Shown: positions 1-8,570 of the stretch, piece by piece
Layout of the letters: each line of letters begins with the position of its first letter
How positions within the stretch are numbered: the first letter of the stretch is position 1
DNA from: Paenarthrobacter nitroguajacolicus JCM 14115
Lineage (GTDB): Bacteria > Actinomycetota > Actinomycetes > Actinomycetales > Micrococcaceae
Assembly (NCBI GenBank): GCA_001313365.1
Contig: BBFS01000101.1
Coordinates: 1-18,280 of the forward strand
Direction of reading: 5' to 3'
DNA: 18,280 bases
The notes under the pieces: generated by a model
What the model was told of the DNA's origin: nothing
Databases searched by the model: none
The model's input: the letters and a program-made list of their open reading frames with translations, nothing else
Program-made: the position numbers and the translations under genes

Positions 1-566
1 ATCAACCACATCGACAAGTGGAACTTCACCGTCCCCCCCTTCGTCTGCGGTGCCACCAACCTCGGTGAGGCCCTGCGCCGCATCAATGAGGGAGCGGCAA
101 TGATCCGTTCCAAGGGCGAAGCCGGCACCGGCGATGTTTCCAACGCCACCGGCCACATGCGCAAGATCCGCTCGGAGATCGCCAAGCTCGCAGCCCTGCC
201 CGAGGACGAGCTGTACGTTGCGGCCAAGGAACTGCAGGCCCCCCCGTACGAGCTGGTCAAGGAAGTTGCCGCCACCGGCAAGCTCCCCGTGGTGCTGTTC
301 ACCGCCGGTGGCATTGCCACCCCCCCGGCTGACGCTGCGATGATGATGCAGCTCGGCGCCGACGGCGTGTTCGTCGGCTCCGGCATCTTCAAGTCCGGCA
401 ACCCGGCAGAGCGCGCCGCCGCCGTCGTCAAGGCCACCACGTTCCACGACGACCCCCCCGATGTCATCGCCAAGGTCTCCCGCGCCTCGGCGAAGCCATG
501 GTCGGCATCAACGTCGACGACATCCCCCCCCAGCCCCCCCACCGCCTCGCAGAGCGCGGCTGGTAA
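1..566 (+). CDS. pdxS: Pyridoxal 5'-phosphate synthase, PdxS subunit (3' part, frameshifted)
   Basis: PdxS is the synthase subunit that builds pyridoxal 5'-phosphate from ribose 5-phosphate, glyceraldehyde 3-phosphate and ammonia supplied by PdxT. The window opens inside the gene in frame 1 ([11 protein letters not shown]) and holds roughly the last 190 residues of a protein of about 300. Visible are [19 protein letters not shown], which carries a catalytic lysine of the family, and the phosphate-binding [12 protein letters not shown]. The product should end in RLAERGW at the TAA 564-566, but a lost G near 486 (Arg-Gly-Leu-Gly read as Arg-Ala-Ser-Ala) shifts the frame. Five C runs of seven and one of eight add surplus prolines, for example IATPPADA and FHDDPPDV where the family has one Pro. 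I infer sequence error, because the protein is otherwise almost canonical. pdxT lies far downstream at 6367. Confidence 0.95.
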
Positions 567-611
567 GCCGCACTTAAGTCTCGGACAGCGGCAATCCTCT
601 GCGTGCTATAC

Positions 612-660
612 CGCGCCCCGTTGGCAGCTAAGTAGCTGCTCAGGGCGCGGGGGCCCTTTT
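612..660 (+). terminator. Stem-loop terminator after pdxS
   Basis: CGCGCCC at 612-618 pairs with GGGCGCG at 643-649. Inside, GCAGCT (624-629) pairs with AGCTGC (634-639) around an AAGT loop. A short T tract follows at 657-660, 46 bases after the pdxS stop. The shape fits an intrinsic terminator, although a GGGGCCC stretch separates stem and T tract. Confidence 0.6.
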
Positions 661-715
661 ACGCACACTGCCGGATCGCCCCCCCTGCCCTCAGCTTGAG
701 GTGCTTGAGGTTGTG

Positions 716-761
716 AACGACGCCGGACGGTCGCCTTATGAGGTGAGCGTCCGGCGTCGTT
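716..761. terminator. Perfect 14-bp hairpin between convergent pdxS and dcp
   Basis: AACGACGCCGGACG at 716-729 is the exact reverse complement of 748-761, with an 18-base loop. The right arm ends four bases before the dcp stop codon (766-768, read on the minus strand). It lies between two genes that face each other, so it can fold in either transcript and probably acts as a shared terminator. A T-rich stretch (TGTATTTA) follows only on the + side. Confidence 0.65.
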
Positions 762-765
762 GTAT

Positions 766-2784
766 TTAGTTGAGGCCTCGGCGCTTTAGCAGGGGGGGCC
801 AGGTCGCGTCATGGCCTCGGAATGAGCGGAAGGATTCCAGCGGATCGCGGCTGTTACCCCTCGATAGCAGCTCGGATCTGAACCGGTCCCCCGTTGGATC
901 GGGTAAGGCCGCCGTTTTCCTTGAACCACTCCACGGTGTCCGCGTCCAGCACCTCGCTCCAGATGTAGGAGTAATAGCCGGCTGCGTAGCCCGCGCCGGC
1001 GAAGATGTGCTGGAAGTAGCCGGTGCGATACCGCGGCGGGATCAGTGGGTGCGCGACTCCCGCGTCGGCCAAAGCCTTGGCTTCGAAGGCGGGAATGTCG
1101 TCCGGAACTTCGGACTCGGACAGCACGTGCCACGCCAGGTCAAGGAGGGCCGCGCCGAGGTATTCGGTGGTTGCGAAACCTTCTCCCCCCCACAACAACG
1201 ACTCATTGAGTTTGTCCACCGTGCCCTGGGGGGAGAGCTTCCCCGGTGGAGTAGTGACGTGCGTAGTTGGCCAGTACCTCCGGCCACATGATCCACATTT
1301 CGTTGACCTGGGACGGGAACTCCACGAAGTCGCGCGGCACGGACGTGCCGGAGAACCGCGGATAGGTGACATCGGAAAAGAGGCCGTGCAGGGCGTGGCC
1401 GAATTCATGGAAAACGGTACGGACCTCGTCCAAGGACAACAGTGTAGGCTCGCCGGGCGCCGGCTTGGTGATGTTGAGGTTGTTAATGACCACGGAGCGC
1501 GTTCCCAGGAGGCTGGACTGTTCGACCAGGGAATTCATCCAGCACCTCCGCGCTTTGATTCCCGCGTGTAGTAGTCGCCCAGGAAGAGGCCGAGGCCGCT
1601 GCCGTCTTCATTCCGGACCTCCCAGATTCGGACGTCGGGGTGATAGCCGTCCAAGTCTTCGCGCTCATGGAAAGTGACCCCCCCGTAAAGCTGCGTTGCC
1701 GCATGGAAGACACCGTCCTTGAGCACGGTTTCAAGGCTGAAGTAGGGCAGGAGTGCCTGCTCGTCCACCTGGAACTTTTCCTTTCGGACAAGTGCAGAGT
1801 AGTACGCCCAGTCCCACGGCTCGAGTTGGTGTCCGGCGGATTCTGCTAAGCGTCTGCCTCCTTCCGGGCGTTACGCACAGCAGCAGGTGCCAACTGGCCC
1901 AGCATCGCCGCCACCTCGCTGAAACCGGGAGCAGTCTGTTGGTCCACGACCAACTCAGCGAAGTTGGCAAACCCCAGGAGCGTTGCTTTCTCGGCCCGCA
2001 AACGCGCGGTAGCCTTCACAAGTTCACGGACATCCAAGTCGCCGCCATCGGTGCCTCGTGCCAGGGACGCTTCGAACAGACGACGGCGGATGGTCCGGTT
2101 CTCCAAGGACGCCATGGCAGGTTGGTTGCTGGTTGGATCAAGGTCAGTAAGTACTTGCCGTCATGCCCGGCAAGCTTGGCTGCTTCCGCGGCGCCGGTGA
2201 CCACTTCGGGCTGCAGCCCGGCAAGATCATCGGCGTCGTCAAGAAGCAGGGCGGCGGACTTCATGGCTTCCTTGACGCGCTGGCCAAACTCGGTGCCCAA
2301 TCGGGACAGTTCGGAGTTAACTTCACGCAAGCGTTGTTGCCCGGTGTCATCCAGTTGAATTCCGGACTGCCGGAACTCCTTGAGGTACTCCTGTACCAGC
2401 CGGGACGATTCTGCATCCAAGTCTGTTGTATCGATGGCCGCGAACCGGTGGTAGAGCTCGCGGTTCATGTAAACAGCATCCTGGTGTGCCGACAACTTAG
2501 GGGACAACTCTGTCTCCAGCGCCTTGATGGCGTCGCAAGCATCCGCGGAAACCAGGGTGAAGAATGCCGCAGCCGCCCTGTTGAGGAGAAGCCCTGACCG
2601 CTCCATGGCCAGTGCCGTGTTTTCCAAGGTAGCTGGCTCCTGATTGGTCACTATCCGGGAAATCTCCTGGAGGTGCGATGCCAATCCTGCCTCTATAGCC
2701 TCCGCATAGTGCTCTGCTGAGATGCGGCAAAGGGCGGCAGCCATAGGGCAGGGGGGGCTGGGGGCTCAAGAGTGGATTAGTCAT
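766..2784 (-). CDS. dcp: M3 family zinc metallopeptidase, peptidyl-dipeptidase Dcp type (multiply frameshifted)
   Basis: Family M3 enzymes cleave short peptides in the cytoplasm; Dcp releases C-terminal dipeptides. The zinc motif HEFGH is encoded at 1395-1409, about residue 460 of 673 codons, as expected for Dcp. The following GTSVPRDFVEFPSQVNEMW, IPPRYRTGYFQHIF, AGYAAGYYSYIW and KENGGLTRSNG are close to the Dcp C-terminal half. The N-terminal half (ISAEHYAEAIEAGLASHLQEI, AMERSGLLLNRAAAAFFTL) matches the family helical domain. The start is the ATG at 2782-2784 (MTNPLLSP). Frame changes occur near 890, 1228-1233 (six Gs), 1545, 1847, 2125 and 2720-2765. The corrected C-terminus is PLLKRRGLN at the TAA 766-768. 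It is convergent with pdxS and divergent from the CapA-like gene. An oligopeptidase A assignment is possible, but the NEMW and RYR regions favour Dcp. Confidence 0.88.
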
Positions 2785-2785
2785 G

Positions 2786-2802
2786 AAGTGACTCTTTCAC
2801 TT
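2786..2802. repeat. Short inverted repeat abutting the dcp start
   Basis: AAGTGA at 2786-2791 and TCACTT at 2797-2802 form a 6-bp inverted repeat around CTCTT, one base upstream of the dcp ATG. In the dcp mRNA it would fold over the ribosome-binding region. As DNA it could be an operator half-site pair in the 73-base divergent dcp/capA intergenic. Either function is inference. Confidence 0.35.
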
Positions 2803-2857
2803 AAGAATCGTGTCCTCAAGGGCGGCACGCCCGCTTCCGCAAAGCTCCCGCCGTAGG

Positions 2858-4135
2858 ATGAAAGCCATGGGCAAAATCACATTTTCCGGGGGGGGATGGT
2901 TCGGTCCTCGCAAGGCGGTACTCGTGCTGAGTGCCGTGGTCGTGTCCCTATCGGTGAACGCCTGCGGTGTCATCGCGGAAAATGATGACGGGAACCGCAG
3001 CAGCGCCACTTCCGCCCCGGCAAACGTGAGCCCAAGCCCAACCCGCACCCCCGCACCGAACCCCACCCCAGGTAAGGGGGGCCCGCCTGCCCGGAGTTAC
3101 GCTGCACGTCCATCACGGTAACAGGCGACATGTTGGTCCATACCCAGCTCTGGCAACAAGCGAGAGCTGACGCTGCGGCAGCTGGTCAGCCCGGCTATAC
3201 GTTCGTTCCGCTTCTCGAGGGGGGGCAGCGTCGCTACATTCGTAACAGCGACCTCGCCATTTGCCACCAGGAAACTCCCGTTGCAACCCCCGGAAGGGCC
3301 GTTCTCTGCCTATCCATCCTTCAACGTGCCACCGCAGATCATCACGGCATCCAAGGATGTCGGCTACCAGGCCTGCACCACGGCCAGCAACCACACCATT
3401 GATCGCGGTACTGAAGGTTTGCTTCGGACATTGGACGCGTTGGACGCGGCGGGCCTGAAGCACACGGGGTCCTACCGGACGGAAGCGGAGTCCAAAGAGA
3501 TACTCATGCTCCAAACGGACGCTGCCAAGGTGGCGGTCATCATTGGAACGTATGGCCACAACGGGCAAATCCCTGAATACCCGTGGTTGGTTGACGAGCT
3601 GGACCCAGCGGCCATGATCGCTAAGGCGAAACAGGCAAAGGCGTTGGGAGCGACATTGTCCTGGGCGTCATGCACGCCGGTGACGAGTACGCCAGCGAAG
3701 CCAATGCCCAGCAGCAGGAAGTTGCGCACGCGTTGGTGGACAGCGGCCAGTTCACCATGATCTACGGGCACCACACCCACTCGGTGCTGCCGATCGAGAA
3801 TTACAAAGGCACCTGGATCGTCTATGGGCTGGGCAACGGCGTCACCGAACTGTCCCCCGTGGTACGTCCTGAACAATGAGGGGGGGCTTCTCGTCCGGGC
3901 ACAGTTCAGCCAGAACGCAGCAGGTGTTTGGACTGCGTCGGATCTCGCCTGGGCCCCGTCAGTGATCGTTCGGGATCCCTATCGTTGGTGCTCCGTGGCC
4001 AGCGATGCACCACAGGGAGTCTGCGCTACAGCCGCCGCCGATGCTGAGACCTACCAGCGAACCAAAGCGGTGGTTGAGTCCATGGGCGCAGCAACAGCAG
4101 GCGCGCACGAACTGCTGATCACCAAGGAAAAGTAG
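2858..4135 (+). CDS. CapA-like (PGA_cap) metallophosphatase lipoprotein (frameshifted)
   Basis: The protein belongs to the CapA/PgsA poly-gamma-glutamate capsule family, a calcineurin-like phosphoesterase fold. Visible family motifs are TGDMLVH (from about 3121), NSDLAICHQETPV, ASNHTIDRGTEGL, GTYGHNGQIPEYP, VMHAGDEY and GHHTHSVLPIENY. These supply the His, Asp and Asn residues expected at a metal centre. The start at ATG 2858 (MKAMGKITF; a second ATG lies at 2867) gives an N-terminal signal with a hydrophobic core (AVLVLSAVVVSLSV) ending in VNAC, a plausible lipobox, followed by a Pro/Thr/Ser-rich linker. I infer an extracytoplasmic lipoprotein. About 425 codons are spanned. Frame changes occur at 3076-3081 (six Gs), near 3290, near 3655 and at 3855-3886. 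The substrate is unknown; capsule synthesis is not shown, since no capB or capC lies nearby. The stop is 3 bases from the convergent gatD stop. Confidence 0.85.
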
Positions 4136-4138
4136 CGC

Positions 4139-4920
4139 CTACCGCGGCCGGCGTGCGGCGTGTTCGCGCGCAAGGCGGGCATAACCGTCTTCGGGCGTTC
4201 CCGGCACGAACGTTCCGAACTTGCGTTCGGCTGCCGTTCGGATCAGGAAGTCCGCAATGGCCGGATTCTTCGGGAGCAGTGAACCGTGCAGGTAGCTCGC
4301 TACGACGTTGTTGTAACGGGCGCCTTCATGTCCGTCCTTGCTGTTGTTGCCGGCGCCTTTCGTGACAGTCCCGAGGGCTCGACGCCGGGACCCAAAGTTG
4401 TCTGCCCGCTGTGGTTCTCGTAGCCCAGAATGTCGCCGAACTCGGCAGATTTCATGGTTACGTTGCCGATGAGTCGTTCGTCAGTACCGTGGGTTTCGAC
4501 GTCAAGAATGCCGATGCCGGGAATGACGGGCCCGGTGCTGGTCTTGAAGAACTTGCCGAAAAGCTGGTACAGCCCACAAATCACCAACATGGGGGGGGCA
4601 CCTTCATCCGCGAGCTGCTTCAACTGCGTGGCACGCGCCTGCAGGTCGTCCTGGATGACCAGTTGTCCACTGTCCTGCCCGCCTCCGCCCACAATAATGT
4701 CGACGTCGTCCGGGAACTCGTCACCCACGTTGTATTCGAGCAACTCGGGCGTATAACCGTGCCACTTGATGCGTTGCTTCAGTACCAGGCGTTGCCCCCC
4801 CAGTCGCCGTAGATGTTCATTTCCCGCGGGTAGAGCTGGAGGACGCGGATTGTTCCCTTGCTGGGCTGTGCGTCTGAGTGGGGCTGTGTTTCCGGGTGGG
4901 GGCTGTGTTTCCGAGGTCAT
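4139..4920 (-). CDS. gatD: Lipid II isoglutaminyl synthase, glutamine amidotransferase subunit GatD (frameshifted)
   Basis: GatD is a class I glutaminase-type subunit that hydrolyses glutamine and passes ammonia to MurT, which amidates the alpha-carboxyl of D-Glu in lipid II. The nucleophile Cys is in MLVICGLYQLFG (codon at 4576-4578), and the partner His is in SYLHGSLLP near 4292. GGGGQDSGQLVIQDDLQA, GIGILDVETHGTDERLIGN and GYENHSGQTTLGPG are family hallmarks. The N-terminus (TIRVLQLYPREMNIYGDWGN) is recovered by frame changes near 4785 and 4840. Another shift lies near 4372. The corrected product is about 260 residues and ends REHAARRPR at the TAG 4139-4141. The ATG (4918-4920) overlaps the murT TGA as ATGA, so the two are translationally coupled, as expected for subunits of one complex. 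Confidence 0.93.
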
Positions 4921-6261
4921 GAGACCACCTCAACTATGGTGATTTTGGCCAGTTCACGGCGAATGGCGAGCATGGAGGTGTAAGTGCAGAAGACGCGCTT
5001 GGGCTTGCCTCGCGAGCCGTCTATGAAAGTCCGCAGGGCAGCGGTGATGTCCGGTTCCACTGTTCCGAACGGCACATCGTCGTATTGGAGGCGGAGGGCC
5101 ATGTCGTAGGCGCGGACGCCGGTGAGGACTTCGACGCCGTCTTCCCGCAGGGATTCGAACTCGACGTCCCAGAGCCAGGACATGTCCCTGCCGTCGGCGT
5201 AGTTGTCGTTGATGGCAATCATGGTGGCGTATCCGCCGGCGGGGGGGAAGGACTTCAGTCCGAGTCGGAAACCGCTCGGGTTCTTCACAAGCACCAGCTC
5301 CAGGGGGGGCTGGCCGTCCACCGTGAGGCTTTCGCCGCGGCCGAACGCGGGAGCAACTTCTCCCAACGCCTTGACGAGTTTGGGCGTGTCCACCGGCCCG
5401 GTTCCCAGGATGCGCGCGCCAGCGACAAAGCTGCCGCAGCATTGAAGATGTTGTAGACACCTCGGAGCTTCATGGATGTGGTGACGGTTTCGTCGTCGAA
5501 CTCAAAGTCAGCGTCCTGGGCGCTACCCGGCGGAGTACGACGTCGGCAGCCGGCAGTTCTACATCGTCACCGGTTTCCGCAGCAACAGAGGTGCCTGACG
5601 GGGGGGATGGACCAATGCCCGTGGTGCGCATTTCGTCGTCGTTGGGGGGGAAAGTGCTGCGCAACGATTCGTCGAGTCCGAAGTACCGGATTTCGGGGGG
5701 GTGGTGAACGGCGTCGAGGGTGTTGAGTGCGGCGGCAATCCGGGCAACGCGCGGGTCTTCGCGGTTGAGGACCACGGTGTCCGTCGTCTTGGAGGCGATG
5801 TGCTCCAGTAAGCGGGCGGTCTTGTCGATTTCTCCGAAGCGGTCCAGTTGGTCGCGCAGGACATTAAGCAGGAGGCTGAAGCGTGGCTCCACTTTGTTGA
5901 CGAAGTGCACGGCGTGGGCTTCGTCGAGTTCCAGGATGGCGATGTCCGCATCGAGTCGTCCACGCCAGTCCACATCGCCCAGGAGCGAAGCGGCCACACC
6001 TCGGGTGAAGTTGCTGCCGCTGCGGTTGGTGAAGACCTTTAAGCCTGGCTTTCAAGGAGTTCCACCACCATTTTGGTGGTGGTGGTTTTACCGTTGGTAC
6101 CACTGACCACGGCTACACCAAGGGGGGAGCGACGCGAGCGTTCGCTGCATGAAGCCGGGGTCGATCTTCTCGACCACCAAGCCGGGAAAAGCTGAGCCTC
6201 CGCCCCGGAGCCGGGACAGTGTGCGGACCAGCTTGCCGAGGGGAACGCTGAAGGAAAGCAT
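4917..6261 (-). CDS. murT: Lipid II isoglutaminyl synthase, Mur ligase-like subunit MurT (frameshifted)
   Basis: MurT activates the D-Glu carboxyl of lipid II with ATP and receives ammonia from GatD. The start at 6259-6261 gives MLSFSVPLGKLVRTLSRL. The Mur ligase P-loop SGTNGKTTTTKM lies near residue 60. The central domain follows (RLDADIAILELDEAHAVHFV, NVLRDQLDRFGEIDKTARLL, VLNREDPRVARIA). The C-terminal DUF1727 domain contains MIAINDNYADGRDMSWLWDV and ends ELAKITIVEVVS. Frame changes occur near 5415, 5545 and 6040 (each one lost base) and at 6122-6127 (six where five are expected). Six runs of seven G/C add surplus in-frame prolines (HHPPEIRYF, TFPPNDD, GQPPLELV). The region after the central domain has no cysteines, so the Cys4 zinc ribbon described for firmicute MurT is not visible. 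Confidence 0.93.
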
Positions 6262-6268
6262 GCTCTGT

Positions 6269-6297
6269 AATATATCCCAGTCGGGGGGGCATGGAAC
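6269..6297 (-). promoter_or_regulatory. Candidate murT-gatD promoter (near-leaderless)
   Basis: Read on the minus strand, TATATT (+ coordinates 6269-6274) lies seven bases before the murT ATG, where a -10 hexamer would put the start point at or next to the A of the ATG. No convincing Shine-Dalgarno precedes this ATG. The -35 side is weak and distorted by an inflated G run at 6283-6289. Leaderless mRNAs are common in actinobacteria, which makes the reading plausible. Confidence 0.4.
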
Positions 6298-6330
6298 CCT
6301 GCCTGACGGCAGCGCCCGACGGCCGGACAC

Positions 6331-6366
6331 AAGGTTACTGAGGGCTTGGACCACTATGATGGACCA
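6331..6366 (+). promoter_or_regulatory. Candidate pdxT promoter (leaderless)
   Basis: TATGAT at 6355-6360 is a good -10 hexamer. The pdxT ATG begins at 6367, only six bases later, so transcription would start at the A of the ATG or one base before it. No Shine-Dalgarno is visible before 6367. No clear -35 is seen; AAGGTTAC at 6331-6338 is in the right place but weak. Confidence 0.42.
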
Positions 6367-7073
6367 ATGACCAACCCCCTTTCCGACGCTTCGTCACGCG
6401 TGGGTGCAGGACTCCGAATAGGCGTGCTGGCTCTCCAGGGCGACTTCCGCGAGCATATCCACGCTGTTGAGGCCGCTGGAGCCACCGGCGTGGGTATTCG
6501 CCGCCCGTCAGAGCTCGACGACATCGACGGCCTGATTATCCCCCCCGGCGGCGAGTCCACCACCATAGACAAGCTTTCCCGGATCTTCGAAGTCCGTGAC
6601 CCCCCCCTTCAAAAGCGCATCGCGGAGGGCCTTCCCGTCTACGGCTCCTGCGCCGGCATGATCCTGCTGGCCAATGAAATTGCAGACCCGGCTACGGACC
6701 TTGACGGAAATCCCCAGCAGACTTTCGGCGGCCTGGATATTACGGTCCGCCGCAACGCTTTCGGACGACAACGCGAATCCTTCGAAACCGACCTCGATTT
6801 CAAGGGCTTGGATTTCAGTGCCGGTGAATCCGGCGTGGATCCCGTTCACGCGGTATTCATCCGCGGCCCTGGGTGGAACGTGTTGGTCCGGGCGTGGAAG
6901 TCCTTGCCCAGGTTGATCCCGACCACGCCAGCCACACGGCTACTTTGCATGGAGTGGCTAGAATTGTTGCAGTGCGTTCCGGCCAACTGCTGGCCACCTC
7001 CTTCCACCCGGAAGTGACGGGAGAGAAACGCGTGCATGAACTCTTTATTCGAATGATCAGAGGAGAAGCGTAA
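6367..7073 (+). CDS. pdxT: Pyridoxal 5'-phosphate synthase glutaminase subunit PdxT (frameshifted)
   Basis: PdxT hydrolyses glutamine and channels ammonia to PdxS in the PLP synthase complex. The start at ATG 6367 gives [30 protein letters not shown]; a longer TTG start at 6346 is less likely. The family motifs LIIPGGESTT, the nucleophile loop [13 protein letters not shown] and the C-terminal SFHPE (catalytic His and Glu) are all present. C runs at 6540-6546 and 6600-6607 each add one surplus Pro. A lost base near 6868 shifts the frame; after correction the protein reads [20 protein letters not shown] to its end at the TAA 7071-7073, about 235 residues. yebC starts three bases later and is probably co-transcribed. 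The PdxS gene lies some 5.8 kb upstream, which is unusual because pdxS and pdxT are often adjacent. Confidence 0.95.
7061..7068 (+). promoter_or_regulatory. Ribosome binding site of yebC
   Basis: AGGAGAAG inside the last codons of pdxT lies eight bases before ATG 7077. It fixes the yebC start and supports coupling of the two genes. Confidence 0.75.
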
Positions 7074-7076
7074 AGC

Positions 7077-7835
7077 ATGTCAGGCCACTCCAAATGGGCG
7101 ACCACCAAGCACAAGAAAGCCATCATTGACGGCAGGCGTGCAAAGTCGTTCGCGAAACTGATCAAGAACATCGAAGTTGCTGCCCGCATGGGTGGACCGG
7201 ACCTTGCCGGCAACCCGGGCCTTGAGCTCGCCGTCACGAAGGCAAAGAAGACTTCGGTACCCAACGACAACATCGACCGCGCCATCAAGCGTGGTGCGGG
7301 CCTCACCGGTGAAGTGGTGGACTACACCGAGATCATGTACGAAGCCCGCGGTCCCCCCCAGGGTTCGGCGTTGTTGATTGAATGTCTGACCGACAACAAG
7401 AACCGTGCCGCTTCCGAGGTGCGACTGGCGATTTCGCGCAACGGCGGCACCATCGCCGATCCCGGTTCCGTGAGCTACCTCTTCGCCCGCAAGGGTGTTG
7501 TTGTCCTGCCCAAGAACGGCCTCAGCGAAGACGACATCCTGATGGCTGTCCTTGATGCCGGAGCCGAGGAAGTCAAGGACAGCGGTGAAAACTGGGAAAT
7601 CCACTCCGAGCCCTCCGATCTCCAGGCCATCCGTGACGCCTTGAAGGAAGCCCGCATCGACTACGAAACTGACGAAGCCGAATTCGTTCCGTCCATGCAG
7701 GTTGACTTGGACGTTGACGGCGCCAAGAAGTTCATGAAGCTCGTGGATGCGCTGGAAGACCTGGACGATGTCCAGAACGTGTACAGCAATGCGGACCTCA
7801 GTGAGGAAGTGCAGGCTGCCCTCGACGCCGAGTAA
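7077..7835 (+). CDS. yebC: YebC/PmpR/TACO1 family protein
   Basis: The family is variously described as a DNA-binding regulator and, for some members, as a translation factor that relieves ribosome stalling on proline stretches. The start [25 protein letters not shown] is canonical, and the three-domain length of about 250 residues is normal. Other family stretches are [29 protein letters not shown] and [14 protein letters not shown]. It is one of only three genes here that read open throughout. A run of seven Cs at 7353-7359 gives [14 protein letters not shown] where the family has a single Pro, so the real protein is probably 251 residues. It sits between pdxT and ruvC, as in many actinobacteria. 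Which of the proposed roles applies cannot be told from sequence. Confidence 0.95.
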   Translation: MSGHSKWATTKHKKAIIDGRRAKSFAKLIKNIEVAARMGGPDLAGNPGLELAVTKAKKTSVPNDNIDRAIKRGAGLTGEVVDYTEIMYEARGPPQGSALLIECLTDNKNRAASEVRLAISRNGGTIADPGSVSYLFARKGVVVLPKNGLSEDDILMAVLDAGAEEVKDSGENWEIHSEPSDLQAIRDALKEARIDYETDEAEFVPSMQVDLDVDGAKKFMKLVDALEDLDDVQNVYSNADLSEEVQAALDAE

Positions 7836-7859
7836 TCGGGTGGGCGCAGCGCATCAATT

Positions 7860-7893
7860 TTGACAACCAGCAGGCTTACAGCCATCAGGAAGG
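7860..7893 (+). promoter_or_regulatory. Possible ruvC promoter -35 and ribosome binding site
   Basis: The 65 bases between yebC and ruvC hold a consensus TTGACA at 7860-7865, but no good -10 hexamer at 16-18 bases, so a promoter is only possible. AGGAAGG at 7887-7893 lies seven bases before TTG 7901 and decides the ruvC start. Confidence 0.4.
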
Positions 7894-7900
7894 CCCGGAC

Positions 7901-8479
7901 TTGACTCTTCGCGTATTGGGAGTCGATCCGGGCCTCACCCGTTGCGGCATCGGTGTGGTGGACATTGAGCGGAACCGCCGGGCCACCATGGTGGCCGTCG
8001 GAGTGGTGGGCACGTCCGCCGAGCTGACCTTGGACAAGCGTTTGCTGGTCATCGCCCAGGCCATCGACGAATGGTTGGACCTGCACAAGCCGGATGTCGT
8101 CGCCGTCGAACGTGTTTTCTCGCAAATGAACGTGAGCACGGTGATGGGCGTAGCCCAGGCTTCGGGCGTCGTCATCGTGGCGGCGGCACGCCGGGGCATC
8201 CCGGTCGCCATGCATACACCCTCCGAGGTGAAAGCCGCAGTTACCGGCAGTGGCACTGCCAACAAGGATGCGGTCACCAAATTGGTGACCAAGATTCTGC
8301 GCCTGGATGCTCCACCCAAGCCGGCTGATGCTGCCGACGCCCTGGCCCTGGCCCTCACCCACGCGTGGCGCGCAGGCAGTGGCATGGGCTCAGCCGGTGG
8401 CGCCAACGGCAAAGCCGGACTTACTCCCGCGCAGAAAGCGTGGGCCGAAGCCGAAGCAAAAGCGCGCCGCAAACGGTGA
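7901..8479 (+). CDS. ruvC: Crossover junction endodeoxyribonuclease RuvC
   Basis: RuvC cuts Holliday junctions symmetrically as a dimer, acting with the RuvAB branch-migration motor. The reading frame is open from TTG 7901 ([20 protein letters not shown]) to TGA 8477-8479, 192 residues. The four acidic metal ligands are visible: Asp9 in GVDPG, Glu70 in VAVERVF, and Asp143 and Asp146 in [14 protein letters not shown]. The family length is about 170-190, and the C-terminal tail here is basic and Ala/Lys-rich. The TTG start is chosen because of the AGGAAGG site and because the conserved strand begins right after it. It is the first gene of ruvC-ruvA-ruvB. It shows no sign of sequence error, unlike most neighbours. 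Confidence 0.97.
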   Translation: MTLRVLGVDPGLTRCGIGVVDIERNRRATMVAVGVVGTSAELTLDKRLLVIAQAIDEWLDLHKPDVVAVERVFSQMNVSTVMGVAQASGVVIVAAARRGIPVAMHTPSEVKAAVTGSGTANKDAVTKLVTKILRLDAPPKPADAADALALALTHAWRAGSGMGSAGGANGKAGLTPAQKAWAEAEAKARRKR

Positions 8480-8504
8480 TTGTCGGCCGCTCTTGCTAGG
8501 GTAT

Positions 8505-8520
8505 TCGTAGATATGTTCGG
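8505..8520 (+). promoter_or_regulatory. Candidate LexA (SOS) box before ruvA
   Basis: TCGTAGATATGTTCGG at 8505-8520 matches the actinobacterial SOS consensus TCGAAC-N4-GTTCGA at 9 of 12 fixed positions; the right half is nearly perfect and the left half weaker. It lies in the 103-base ruvC-ruvA gap, about 60 bases before ruvA. SOS control of ruv genes is established in other bacteria, so the site is plausible but unproven. Confidence 0.4.
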
Positions 8521-8570
8521 ATAGTCCGCTTTGGCCGCAGTTTTCACGGTAACGGAGCAGGCAGTATTTC

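Noticed and set aside
770..1571. Long + strand open frames opposite dcp.
   Set aside because: They are antisense to a recognised M3 peptidase, have Arg/Pro-rich composition and show no family motif.
766..2784. dcp as a decayed pseudogene.
   Set aside because: All active-site and structural motifs remain in order across the frame breaks, and neighbouring essential genes show the same defects.
6062..6082. Inverted repeat CCACCACCA-TTT-TGGTGGTGG followed by TTTT, resembling a terminator.
   Set aside because: It lies inside murT and encodes the P-loop TTTTKMVV on the minus strand; repeated Thr and Val codons explain the symmetry.
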